A DNA stretch of 64,000 nucleotides from positions 3,538,501 to 3,602,500 of the forward strand of contig CM032229.1 in NCBI GenBank assembly GCA_019009955.1. Reading direction: 5' to 3'. The stretch is from Riptortus pedestris (taxonomy: Eukaryota; Arthropoda; Insecta; Hemiptera; Alydidae). A program made the position numbers and the translations under genes. Numbering within the stretch: the stretch's first letter is position 1; each line of letters opens with the position of its first letter. The notes beneath the pieces were generated by a model. The model made no database searches and had not been told where the DNA came from. It worked only from the letters and a program-made list of their open reading frames with translations. This document shows, piece by piece, positions 47,873 through 60,186 of the stretch.

Positions 47873-48097
47873 TTCGTCTCAGAGAATATTAATATAGTCT
47901 AAAGTCTAAGTTGGGCTAGTAGTAATATACATACTAAGTTTCATAAAATTCGGTTCAGCCGTTTATGCGTGAAAAGGTAACAAACAAACAGACACCAAAG
48001 AAACAAAATGCAGTTATGGTGTCTATGACATGTGAAACGAAAATTTATCGTGAAATTTCGCGAAAAAAATCAATGTACAGACAGAGGTTACAATTTT
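47873..48097 (-). mobile_element. family B unit B2 (reverse), right part
   Basis: Continues B2 after the LINE: TTCGTCTCAGAGAATATTAA through GTAACAAACAAACAGACACC to GGTTACAATTTT, then a short TA run. Confidence 0.78.
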
Positions 48098-48106
48098 ATA
48101 TATATA

Positions 48107-49132
48107 CTAGCTCAGATACCCGGCTTCGCCCGGGAATTCATTTGAGGCTGAACGGTGATGGTATTTTTTTGGCAAGGCTTTACTTTGCACAATATTTTGA
48201 CATTCACCCGTCCCAGTGTTTAGGATTGATACCCGTCGTTGCCGTGGATTTGCTAATAATAGAATATTTGTTCGATAAGTCTTCACTGTCTTCGATATTT
48301 TTATATTTCCCGTCTCTTATACATGAAAATATGGTGAATTTTTATTTCAGGCCTCCCTTATAACCCCCCTCCCGTTCGAACCTAAACATTTTAATATAAC
48401 TTATAACCACAGAAGAATTAATGCTAATTGACATACCGAGCTTTGTTAAGTTCGGTTCAGCCGTTAGTGCCCAATAAAATTGTTGGCTCCCGCTAAAGTT
48501 TAACGATAACTCATTTATACTTAGGTATACGTCAAAAGTGTATATAACAAAAGTTACTCCAAATAACAAAATAAACAACTTTTGTTATGTTTATATTTGC
48601 GGAAAAACCAATAGGAAGCGAAATATCGCTATTTTTAATTTCAGGCTTCCCCTACAACCCCCACTCCTGCCCGTCCATGTGCCGTGTTGTTTATTTGGAG
48701 TAACTTTTGTTATATACACTTTTGTCGTATACCTAAGTATAAATGAGTTATACGTTAAAACTTTAGCGGGCACTAACGGCTGAACCGAACTTAACAAAAC
48801 TCGGTATGTCAATTAGCATTAATTCTTCCATGATTATAAGTTATATTAAAATTTTTAAGTTCGAACGGGAGGGGGGTTAAAAGGGAGGCCTGAAATAAAA
48901 ATTCACCATATTTACATGTATAAGAGACGGGAAATATAAAAATATCCAAGACTGTGAAGCCTTATCGAACAAATAATTCTATTATTAGCAAATCCACGGC
49001 AAAGATGGGTATCAATCCTAAACACTGGGACGGGTAAATGTCAAAATATTGTGCAATGTAAAGCCTGCTAAAAAATACCATCACCATTCAGCCTCAAATG
49101 AATTCCCGGGCGAAGCCGGGTATCTGAGCTAG
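48107..49132. mobile_element. family B unit B3: large inverted repeat (hairpin form)
   Basis: Both ends are the 3' terminus: CTAGCTCAGATACCCGGC at the left, GCCGGGTATCTGAGCTAG at the right. Left arm 48107-48582 pairs with right arm 48684-49132 around a spacer of about 100 bp. Two B 3' halves are therefore fused tail-out with no 5' ends. It could fold into a stem of more than 440 bp. Confidence 0.85.
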
Positions 49133-49141
49133 TATATATAT

Positions 49142-50777
49142 AAAATTGTAACCTCTGTCTGTACATTGATTTTTTTCGTGAAATTTCACGATAACTTTTC
49201 GTTCCACATGTCATAGACACCATAAATGCATTTTGTTTCTTTCGTGTATGTATGTTTGTTTGTTTGTTTGTTTGTTACCTTTTCACGCATAAACGGCTGA
49301 ACCGAATTTTTTGAAACTTGGTATGTATATTACTACTAACCCAACTTAGACTTTAGGCTATATTAAAATTCTCGGAGATGAACAAGAGTGGGGGTTATAA
49401 GGGAGGCCTGAAATTAAAAATAGCGATATTTCGTTTCCTATTGGTTTTTCGGCAAATATGAATATAACAAAAGTTGTTTATTTTGTTATTTAGAGTAACT
49501 TTAGTTTATACATTTTTTTCGTATACCGATTTATAAACGAGATATACGCTAAAAGCTATAGCGGAAATGAACAATTTAATTTGACACAAAAGACTCAACC
49601 AAACTAAATAAAACTCGGTATGTGTATTAGCACTAATGCCATCATTATAATAAGGCGTACCAACATTTCTAGGGACGGCCAGGAGTGGGGGTTGTAAGGA
49701 AGGCCTGAATTTAAAATTAGCGGTATTTCGTTTTCTATTGGTTTTTCTGCTAAAATACACATAACAAAAGTTGTTTATTTTGATACTTAGAGTAACTTTT
49801 GTTATATAAATTTTTTTCGTATACCGATTTATAAACGAGATATACGCTAAAACCTATAGCGGAAGTGAACAGTTTAATTTGACACAAAAGACTCAACCAA
49901 GCTAAATAAAACTCGGTATGTGTATTATCATTAACGCTTTCATTATAATAAGCCATACCAACATTTCTAGGGACGGGCAGGAGTGGGGGTTGTAAGGGAG
50001 GCCTGTATTTAAAATAGCGGTATTTTGTTTTCTATTGGTTTATCGGCAAATATGAACATAACAAAAGTTGTTTATTTTGTTATTTAGAGTAACTTTTGTG
50101 ATATTCATTTTTGTCTTTTAACAGTTTTTAAACGGGATATACACTATAAACTAAAGCGGGAATCAACTATTTTATTGTTCGCTAACGATTGAACTGAACT
50201 TAACAAAACTCGGTATGTCAATTAGCATTAATTCTTCCATGATTATAAGTTATATTAAAATGTTTAGGTTAGAACGGGAGTGGGGGTTATAAGGGATGCC
50301 TGAAATAAAAATTCACGATATTTCATTGCCTATTTGTTTTTCGACAAACATGCACATAACAAAAGTTTTTTACTTTGATATTTAGATTAACTTTTATTTT
50401 ATACACATCTCCAGGAACAATGTGTAGAGCAAGTAATTTGCGTAGAAGTATTGATACGCTCAACAATTCATTCCAACTTAAACTATGAGGTACCTCACCT
50501 GGAAAAAATCTATGTAAATCTATGTTAATATTTTGTCCTTAATAACTGAAATCTATGTATAATACACAGGAGACAGGAAATATGACAATTTGGAGGGCAG
50601 TGAAGACTTACATAAGAAATTAATTTTATTATTAACAAATGCCAACAACGAGTATTAACCCTAAACACTGGGATGGGTAAATGTCAAAATATTGTGCAAA
50701 GTAAAGCCTTGCCAAAAAAATACCATCACCATTCAGCCTCAAATCAATCCCCGGGCGAAGCCGGGTATCTGAGCTAG
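49142..50777 (+). mobile_element. family B unit B4 with 297-bp tandem modules
   Basis: AAAATTGTAACCTCTGTCTG to GCCGGGTATCTGAGCTAG. The interior has four module starts (GTGGGGGTT at 49388, 49685, 49983 and 50280), an interval of 297-298 bp. Each module contains the AACAAAAGTTGTTTATTTTG block. Non-coding, 1.64 kb. Confidence 0.8.
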
Positions 50778-50786
50778 TATATATAT

Positions 50787-52108
50787 AAAATTGTAACCTC
50801 TGTCTGTACATTGATTTTTTTTCGCGAAATTTCACGATAACTTTTCGTTTCACATGTCATAGACACCAAAACTGCATTTTGTTTCTTTCGTGTATGTTTG
50901 TTTGTTTGTTTGTTACCTTTTCACGCATAAACGGCTGAACCGAATTTTTTGAAACTTGGTATGTATATTACTACTAACCCAACTGAGATGAACAGGAGTG
51001 GGGGTTATAAGGGAAGCCTGAAATTAAAAATAACGATATTTCGATTCCTATTGGTTTTTCGGCAAATATAAACATAACAAAAGTTGTTTATTTTGTTATT
51101 TAGAGTAACTTTTGTTATATACACTTTTATCGTATACTGAATTATAAACGAGATATACGCAAAAACCTATAACGAATGTGAACAATTTTATTTGAGACGA
51201 AAATAACTTTGTTATTTATTTCCAATAGAAATTTAAACTATAAGAGCATTTCCATTATTTAATTTGTATAATGTATTATTTAAAAAGAAAATCGTGCTGA
51301 ATTTCCTCAAAGAGTGATAGGGAAGTAGTAGGGAATCAAACTCTTTGATTTTGGTTATATAGGTACTATCTTATTTCCTATATATTCATGTTATTGAAAC
51401 AAATATGTACTATCATAACAATTAAACGTTAATGTCATTATGACAAAAGACAAAATGCTCTTAAACTCGATATGATTGTTTAAAGTATTACTTAGGTTGC
51501 AGGGACGGCTACGATCTTTTGAGCTTTTTGAATATAATTGAAATTATTTTTAGGGTAACACTATTATTTAATTCCATCAGGTTAATAAATTATTACAATA
51601 ATATTTTGAATTAATAATTTAAGGAGAAGAGTGTTGATAGCTCTAATGCGAGAGCGGAAATAGACGGAGGCTAATAGAGTTAATTGAGTTTACTAATTTC
51701 CTGTGAAATGCTGGGCATTACGGGAAGTGATTACCACTGAGATCTACTATTATGAATATAACCTTACGTGCTAAACTATGCTTAAACTATATGTGCTCGG
51801 ATTGGTTTTTGACAGGAAATAAGTTCCATTATAGACGATATTTAATTGTAATTAATACTATCCATGATTATGGTTTGAAGTATTCAAAACGGTGAGTTAA
51901 AAAGTGGCAAGGGATGGATTAGGAACACATTTTTATTTATTCTTCAAATATAAAATTTCTCATTTATAAGTCGCCTGCCTGATCCTCACAGCAAAACAAT
52001 GCGCGCCGACGAGAAGTGTAGTTGTAAACATTGAAGCCTTGCCCAAAAAAATACAATCATCATTCAGCCTTAAATGATTTCCCGAGCGAAGCCGGGTACC
52101 TTAGCTAG
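50787..52108 (+). mobile_element. family B unit B5
   Basis: Begins AAAATTGTAACCTCTGTCTG and ends GCCGGGTACCTTAGCTAG. From about 51210 to 52000 it holds a different interior, shared (partly as a direct repeat) with 52690-53160 and, inverted, with 38490-38650. Confidence 0.72.
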
Positions 52109-52245
52109 TATATATATATAATTTTGAACGGACCTCATTTTCGTCATCTCCTGGGTAGGATCGATGGACATTTGAAGAAATTTTTTGAAACTCGCGTCAT
52201 GATTACGACCTCAATAGCTGATTTCCCTTGAGGGAAATCTGCTAA
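52109..52245 (+). mobile_element. family A element, 3' half (partner of 36255-36746)
   Basis: Short (TA)n, then ATTTTGAACGGACCTCATTT, GGATCGATGGACATTTG and the hairpin CCCTTGAGGG ending CTGCTAA. It completes the A copy whose 5' half is at 36255. Confidence 0.75.
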
Positions 52246-53220
52246 AAACTAAAGCGGAAGCCAACAATTTTGTTGGGCACTAACGATTTAACTGAACTTA
52301 CAAAACTCGGTATGTGAATTATCATTAATTATTCCATGATTATAAGCTATATTAAAATTTTTAGGTCCAAACGAGATGTGATATTTCGTTTCCTATTAGA
52401 TTCTTGGTAAAAATGCATATAACAAAAGTTGTTTATTTTGTTATTTGGTGTAACTTTACTTACTTTTTTCGTAAAATGAAGTAAACACGGGATATACGCT
52501 AAAACTATAGCTGGAGTCTTTAATTTTATTAGTGCTTATTTAAGTGTTTTTAATGAATGAATATTATGACAAATGATTTTATGTTTTAGTCACATATGAT
52601 AACTCTACATATGATTCGGATTAGTGAGGTTATATACTCGTATCTCCGTCGCCCCCTTCTCATTTATTTATTTTTCCTTGACTTAGATATTTATTTCCAA
52701 TAGAAATGTAAACTATAAGAGCATTTCCGTTATTTCATTTGTATATTGTATTATTTAAACAAAATCATGATGAATTGGCAAAAGGAGTGATAGCGGAAGT
52801 TGTAGAGATCAAACCCTTTGTTTCTGCTAATATATTATCTTATTTCCGATATCCTGATGTAATTGAAACAAATATTATGTAACATCATAACAATAAGACG
52901 TTAATGCTAATATCATTATGACGAAAGACAATATGCGTTTAAACTCGATATGATTGTTTAAATATTACTTAGATTGCAGGGAGTTCTACGATCCCTTCCC
53001 CTGACCTAGCTTTTTGAATATAAATGAAATTATTTTTAGGATACCACTATTATTTAATTCCATTAGGTAAATAAATGATTAAAATAATCTTTTTTATCAA
53101 TGTTTGTTAAGCGGAAGTCGACGGGAGGCTAAAGATGTTAATTGAGTCTTATTTCCTGTTCGGCGTAAACGGTGCCCGGCTAACTTTCAGCTACTTATGG
53201 ATATATTACTTTACAGGATA
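52246..53220 (+). repeat. family B-type interior modules
   Basis: Continues with B modules (CTAAAGCGGAAGCCAACAAT, ACAAAACTCGGTATGTGAAT). From 52690 it repeats, with many differences, the 51210-51710 interior (ATTTCCAATAGAAAT, AACTATAAGAGCATTTCC). It ends where gypsy pol sequence begins. No open frame. Confidence 0.65.
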
Positions 53221-53816
53221 AAAGGGTAGGAGTGTTTTGTGTACTTGAACAACGTAATAGTTTTCAGCAAGACCATGAAGGAGCACGCTGAAAGATTGGG
53301 GCGAGTCTTAGAGCAGTTCAAGGTATTCAATCTAAAAGTAAACTTGGAGAAATGTCGATTCGCGGAAGAATCTCTAGAATACTTGGGGCACGTTGTTAGT
53401 AGGGATGGAGTTAAACCGGACCCAAAGAAAATCGAAGCCGTGAAGAGCTATCCAGAACCAAGGTCTAAGGCGGATGTGCAGGCCTTTTTGGGTTTAGTGG
53501 GGTACTATCGCAGATTTAACCCGCAGTTCTCGGACATAGCGAAGCCGTTGTCCGACCTGACGAGGATATAAATTTCACGTGGAACGGAAAACAATGGGAC
53601 GCGTTCCAGCGGTTAAAGGCGTACCTTTGGAGCGGAAGCGTCCTAGTGTATCCTGACTTTTCGGCTTCTTTCATCCTTGCAACCGACACCTCGGCGACGG
53701 GGCTCGGAGCTGTACTTTCCCAGATCCACCATGGAGTGGAAAGACCCATCTCCTATGCTAGCAGGAAGTTATCAGAGACGGAACAGTATTACAGCACGAC
53801 AGAACGGGAGCTGCTA

Positions 53817-56800
53817 TAGAACGTTTCACTTCGAGATGGCAGTATGTATTTTCAATGGGGTGCTCTGTCTCCCTCTTGCATATGCCTCGCTAGATAGCTC
53901 TGTCCTCCTCCCTCCGTGCGGCGTTGCCGCTATATCTCAAAGTTGTCCAATTTTTACGGGAAAAATTCTGTAACGTTCAGAATTTATCGCTCCATCTGCC
54001 TATGCTAAAAATTTATCAAGAAAATAAAATCTGTTTTTGCAATTAATTGTTTTTTGTCCATTTTTTACATAAAATTTGTAATCGAAATTCTTGTTTCTCT
54101 CGTCACTGTGATCTTATTTTTTAAGATATTAGTTTGAAATTCGACATGAAGTTAGTATATATTATCTTTATTCGTAGCAAGGAACAATTTGTTTTTCAAC
54201 GACATTCCTTTCCATGTTTTTGCCATAATAAAAATAAAAATTGAGAAATCCTATTTTTAAAAAGTAGCCTGCGGGGAATTTCCGTTCTATAATTGTTTAT
54301 TAAGTTTTGTTATACTCCTTTTAAAGAGGACAATTCAAATTTAATTTTGAGCCTCCTCCGAACATTATGGGACGCTGACAACTGATGCAATTAATGTTTA
54401 TATGTTGTGGGAGCGTCGCGGCACGGCGGCAGGAGGAGAGCTGGACCCCCCCGGCTCTCTCCCGCCCGCTCTCCCGTTCTTTCTTATAACTGTCTATTCT
54501 ACCATGATTATTTTAAAGCCTCAACTCAGAAATTGTAAATTTTACTGGGAAGCACTTTTTTTATTAATCTTTTTAAGTTAATAACTTAAATATATCTTTC
54601 AAAATGTAATTTTCGACAAAAATTGGAGTTAAGGCCTTTTATAAACTGAGAGCAATAGAGGACTGTGAACAAACAGGATTGGGATGATTATTTATAACAA
54701 TAATATTAATATATATCTTTAATCCATTAATAATTATTCATTATAATCATAATTATAGTTGCATAATTAAAAAATAAAACCATTTTAATCAAAGAAATTC
54801 CTAATAAAAATCTTTAATGACCTTCAAAAATGTCTTAATTTTAGAGTATCTAATTTCTTAGCCCATCTGCCAAGGAGAAGAAGCCTATTAAATTTAACGT
54901 TTAAAGAAAAAACTATCCATTTAGATTATTGGCCAAAATAGTCAAAATCTTAAGTATGCTTCATGCCTAACAATCAAAACAAAAAGCACGAAAATGTAAT
55001 ATTATATTAAGAAAATATAATATTATATTAGGTGCTATATAAAAACATCAGTACTTGTTTCTTCGTCTGACAGAGGTTCAACTCCGCTCATTCCTTGCGA
55101 GTCCGTAAGCGATTGAGTGGAGCATCCTGACGTCGACCCCAGTCTTATTATGAAAGGCTCTAAATCGTCTTGTATCTCACCTGCCTTCCACATCGCCTCC
55201 TCTATTTTTTTTAACATGCTCCGCGTAATTCTGCCAATTTTCAGATTTGACTTTCTCATAGCCTTCCCTTATCAATGCTGCCATTTCATTCTTTTGAAAC
55301 CGGGTATTGTTCATGGCTACATAGTGCTTCACTTGAGCCCACACAAGTTCTATTGGATTTAACTCGCAATGGTAAGGTGGCAACCGTAGAACTTGACAGT
55401 TACTTCTTTCGGCCATAGTGTCTACTCTGTACGTAATGTACTTGGTTTTGTGAAAGTTCACTAATTCCAGCAAGTCCCTCTTTAAGCTGTCCGCTTCAAA
55501 TGATATATATTTAGATTCCAGCCATTCCTGAAGCTCTTTCTTAGTGTTTTTGGACGATGGGATTTGTTCTTGGCGCCGAGAATGGTACGAAGCGTTGTCC
55601 ATAACAATTACGGTCCCTTCAGGAACATTTGGGAGTAGCTGTTCTTGAAACCACTTTTCGAAACATTCACCATCCATTTCCTCGTGGGCATCTGCTGTAT
55701 TTTTTTTACATAAGAATGTAAACTCTGCTCCGCAGACGAACCCTTGCTCGCCTCCAGCATTAACCAGCGCAAATCTCGGTCCTCGTGCTGTGGGTTGCTT
55801 CAGACCAGCAGATAGACCTGCGAGAAATGCGTCTCGAGCCGACGAAATAGTTTTGTCCCTCCATGTACTCGTAATAGTGTGCCCAACGTTGACCCACGTC
55901 TCGTCAAGGTATACAACATACAGTCCATCTGCTCTTGCTTTCCGGATACTTCGTAAATATTTATGCCTCCACGAAATCAACTCATCTTTCTCAGTTAGTA
56001 ACGCGTTGTTCTTTCTTTTTTCGAAGGCAAAACCAATATCGACGAGTGTCCTATACAGTGTTGTTCGAGAAAATTTAGGCAAATCTTCATCCGATTTCAT
56101 GTTGGTTAATAATAAATTCAAAGTCGGGGGAATGTTCTGGAAATAAAAGCTGTGAACCTTCTGGCGGATAGCCGATAATACAAAAGAATCATACTTGACT
56201 AATCGAGAATCCTTTCTTTGAACTTTTAGACATTTTCTTTTCTTTGTGGGAGTTGTGAATGGGCCTTGGCTGCTTCTTTTAATTATCCTATAAACAGTTC
56301 GCTTTGAAACTCCCGTGGCATTTCATGTTTCGTTCACAGCTTTGTTCACAGTGTAATTCCGTCTGAAGTAGTTATATACGTTGAAAACTATACCTTGCTC
56401 TTTGCTGCGAAGTTGTTCCCCCTGTTTTCGTCGCTTTTGAACTGCTGATGAAGTTCCAGGTTCAGCCATCTTCAACGAAAATCGGATGCGCAACTAAATG
56501 TCCTAAACCTTATACGAAATCCTATCGGATTGTTATCACAAATAGATGACCAAAAAAATTGAAAGGACTACTTGTAAAACTTCACTGAACTGGATGTGTA
56601 CGTGGCAAATGCATAAACTGTAATGATCATATTTGCTGTAAGGAAGCTTGCTTTTTGACTCCGAGAGGGTCAAATGTTGTCCCAAACAGGTAGGGGGAAT
56701 AACCCCGTGGGTAATACTCCATCACTGGCCAACGCATCAACCCTTGATCAGCAGGTATAACTAAAGGACCATTGTATTGTAAAACAAGAATGTCATGTTA

Positions 56801-57645
56801 AGGAAAGAGAGAATTATTAGAAATATGTTTCCATACTTACATTAGGTGTTATTTAAAAAAATGTAAACGTTTGGAGAACAATGTATTCTAAACATTATTT
56901 TGCCATCCTCCTTACAACTTTGAAAGAAAATAACATTTCACAGAAGCACAAAAAATTTTGAAAATAATAAAATACCAAACCATAGAGTAACTTGTCGTTT
57001 TTATTATTAAACTGAAATTTGTATGCAGGCTTGGGTAGCTGAACGGCAGAGCAGGCGGGAGAGAGCCAGAGGGTCCAGCTCTCCTCTTGCCGCCGCGCCG
57101 CGACGCTCGCACAACATATAAACATTAATTGCATCAGTTGTAATCGACCCATAATGTTCGGAGGAGGCTCAAAAATAAATTTGAACTGTCCTTTTTAAAA
57201 GGATTATGACAAAACATAATAAACTATTATAGAACGAAAATTCCCCGCTGGCTACTTTTTTAAAATTGGATTTCACAATTTTTATTTTTATTATGGAAAA
57301 AACATGATAAGGAATGACATTTTAAAAAAAATTGTTCCTTGTAACGAATATAGATAACATAAACTAACTTCGTATAGAATTTCAAACAAATATCTTAAAA
57401 AATATGATCGCAGTGACGAGAGAAACAAGAATTTCCATTAAATTTTTTAGGTAAAAAATTGGCACAATACAATTTATTTCGATTGTGTATCTTGTTTTGT
57501 TGATTTATTCTTAGTATAGGCCGATAGAAGATTAAATTCTGCACATTTCAGAATTTTTCCCGAGTTTTTCAGAAATTTGGCGGATTTTAGTGAGATTTGG
57601 CAACAGCGCACGAGATCTACTGCCATCTCGAAGTGAAACGCGCTA
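53817..57645 (-). mobile_element. DDE transposon with about 650-bp inverted repeats, TA target duplication
   Basis: The ends read TAGAACGTTTCACTTCGAG (left) and, on the other strand at the right, TAGCGCGTTTCACTTCGAG; both continue ATGGCAGTA. TA is duplicated at 53815-53816 and 57646-57647. The arms 53817-54480 and 57645-57025 remain alignable throughout (for example AGCCTCCTCCGAACATTATG in both). One transposase gene lies on the minus strand. TA duplication and the DDE domain place it in the IS630-Tc1-mariner assemblage; the transposase spacing points to the Sailor-type (DD82E) group. Confidence 0.88.
55035..56469 (-). pseudogene. Tc1/mariner-like transposase with DD82E spacing
   Basis: Starts at ATG 56469 (MAEPGTSSAVQKRRK). 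The N-terminal helix-turn-helix-like region (ATGVSKRTVYRIIKR) follows an in-frame TGA near 56322. The catalytic domain has YLDETWVNVGH (first Asp), VIVMDNASYHS (second Asp) and ELNPIELVWAQVKHY (Glu), with 82 residues between second Asp and Glu. Near 55205 a T8 homopolymer shifts the frame; the true C-terminus continues as KAGEIQDDLEPFIIRLGS and ends at TAA about 55035 in an acidic tail. Only two lesions break an otherwise full protein of about 475 codons. It would bind the element ends and catalyse cut-and-paste. Confidence 0.87.
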
Positions 57646-59495
57646 TAGCCGTAGTCTGGGCTGTTTTGCAATTTAGGTCTTATCTCTACGGGCGTGAATT
57701 TAGATTAATCACTGACCACGCCGCTATCAAAGGGGCTCTCGGTCTGAAGGATCCAACCTAGAGGTTATTATAGAGAATAAACCGCTGGAGAATCAAACTG
57801 GAGGAGTTCCAGTACGAACCTGTCTACCGCCCAGGAAAACTCCACATGAACGCCGACGCTTTAAGCCGCCATGTGGCAGCGGTCGACCCCTTGGGAACAC
57901 CTAAGAAGCGGGTAGGGCAATCCTGGGATCGTATCAGGATTATTCAAGCACAACAGTTAGACAAGGGGTGCAGGGAGACTGTGAACAGCTTTGGGACGAG
58001 TATTCTAAGCGACGAGGACGGTCTCCTTTTCCTCCGATCCGACGGAGAACCCCGAATGCTTGTTCCGAGAGCCATAGTGAAATATATCCTTAGTCGAGCA
58101 CATGATAGTGAATATATCCTTAGTGAGCCCACTGGGTGGGCACCCGGGAATTGCCAGGACAAAACTGTTAATAGCACGCCAATATTACTGGTCGACTCTG
58201 GATAAGGACGTAAAGAAATATGTGGAAGGGTGCAGGTCCTGCGCTGGTAGGAAAACGCCGGCTCGGCATAGAACACCTCTCGCAAATCCTAGGGAACCTT
58301 CGAAACCGTTCGAGGTTGTTTCCCTTGACATCGTAAGTTCTCTACCGACTACCTCCGGTACGAGGAAGCGCTACCTTCTCACGTTCATTGACCATTTTTC
58401 GATATACGCCGAAGCCATTCCAATATGCAATCAAACGACGGACGAAGTGTGTAGGCAGTTCGTTACGAAGATCGTATCGTGACACGGCGCCCCTTCCTAC
58501 CTTCTAACCGACCAAGGGACAAATTTTACGTCCTCACTGCTGAAGGAGGCATGTAGATTGCTTAGGATAACTAAATTGCAGATAACGGCATACCATACCC
58601 AGTGTAACGGAGTGTTGGAACGATTCCATGGGACTCTCACCGAATCACACTTTCATTTTGTGCGTAAAGACGAACGGGACTGGGATCGTTGGGTCCCATA
58701 CGTAGTCATGGCCTATAACAATACGCCTCATTCCTCGATGTCAGTCAGCCCGACTCACTTCGTTTACGGGCGGGATGTCCGGGCACCATTCGACTGCTAC
58801 ACCAGCTTTAGGCGCAGTTCGGGGGACGATGTTGACGATTACTTAAAGAGACTGGCGGCACGTCTGGAGGAAGCGCGGTAGGTGGTTCTGAAGTCTTCCA
58901 AAAAAGCCCAATAAATCAACAAGCGTCACTACGACCGAAAAACAACAGAGCTCGCCTTTCAAGTAAGACAGGCAGTTTTATTACACCAACCGGTTGTTCC
59001 TAAGGGCTACGCTGATAAATTTTACCACCCATGTCAAGGGCCATTTCACGTTTCGCGGCGGCTTGGGCCAGTCATGTACGAAAATACAACCGCGCAAGGC
59101 CAGACAAAGGAAGTTCACGCCAACCGATTAAAGGCGTTACTGGAGATATCACGCGATTGTCCTAAATACCCACACCGACTAACACCGCGAAATAATAGGG
59201 CTAGGGAATCGCGGTGTACTGGGGATGAAAGTATACTTCCTGACGACAACAAAGAGGTGTGGCCCGGTGAAAGTGAAGAGGACGATTATCACGTCCTCCC
59301 GGAAGAGGACGCACATGATACCGAGGATGAGGATGGTCGTCCCCGTACTCTAGAGCCTCACGAAGAACCAAGCATTCACGACTCCTCTGTGGCCTCGCAG
59401 GAGGACGAGGGGGTTATGGATCAGACTTGGGAACCCCCGATTGAGCAACCGCCAATCCCAGAGAGGTCCCCGTATTTCCTGCGACCTCCAACATA

Positions 59496-60106
59496 ATGGC
59501 CCCCTTTCATGATGCGGGAGGTGCGGCTGAGGGAGGCCTGCTATTCTTGCGGGCGGTGGGGTTTACTCTACAAAGGGGAACAGTATTCGTCAATGGTTCG
59601 ATCTCTGGATTGACCGACACAGACCCACATCGACTTGGAAGTGGACATAACATGGCTGGCCCATGGAGCTTAACTAAATGTGTACATGATGTATATATTG
59701 GTAGGATAAACTTAGTAATAAGGCCTATTATATTGTAAGTGTTAGAAAACCAAACCTCCTCGTTAAACTGGTGGTGGTCATAGTTAGGGTCGCCATTGGC
59801 CGGGCCAAGGCAGCACCTACAACGTCCACTGTGTTATCACGTGACGCCCCACAACGGGAGCACCACCAGACTTTCTCCATACACCCTCGGCCGGCTTACC
59901 CTCCTGATGTCAACCTACGTGAAGGAAAACGAGAACGGAGATTTTGGTGAGGGAAGATCTCCAGTTCTCCTCTCATATGATGAAGACTGAGCTGGAGGAA
60001 TGCGGACAAGGACTGCTCTAGGTATGTTCGCGAATCCCCCCACTCCTCTGTCCTCTGAGCTAGACGAGCTGCGGCGCACATTAGGAGCAGAGGAGACCTA
60101 CATTGC

Positions 60107-60107
<1 letters not shown>
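59496..60107 (+). other. 3' end of the gypsy-type element, possible LTR
   Basis: GC-richer than its surroundings, with the purine stretch GCGGGAGG at 59514-59521 that might act as a polypurine tract before an LTR. No second LTR copy is in the window to test this. No protein is recognised. Confidence 0.4.

Positions 60108-60186
<79 letters not shown>

Larger units (their letters stand above)
53221..59495 (+). pseudogene. gypsy-type (Metaviridae) pol, split by a DNA transposon
   Basis: A 5'-truncated pol starts inside RT at 53236 with YLNNVIVFS (active-site Asp pair changed to Asn-Asn), then KCRFAEESLEYLGHVVS and FLGLVGYYRRF. RNase H (LATDTSATGLGAVLS, SYASRKLSETEQYYSTTERE) breaks at 53816 and resumes at 57648 after the transposon (LITDHAAIKG, NADALSRH). 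Integrase follows: GHPGIARTKLL, CRSCAGRK, SLDIVSSLP, LLTDQGTNF and NGVLERFHG, with a stop at 58481. An acidic C-terminal tail (59190-59490) ends at TAA 59494-59496. There are several frameshifts. No gag or 5' LTR is visible. Confidence 0.85.

Noticed and set aside
48107..52108. Family B as a terminal-inverted-repeat DNA transposon
   Set aside because: The CTAG hairpin occurs at both ends only in the fused unit B3. Normal units have it at one end and an unrelated AAAATTGTAACC start at the other.
53813..57648. A 7-bp duplication GCTATAG at the ends of the DDE transposon
   Set aside because: Part of the match belongs to the element's own ends (TAG). A TA duplication restores the host frame exactly, whereas a 7-bp one does not.
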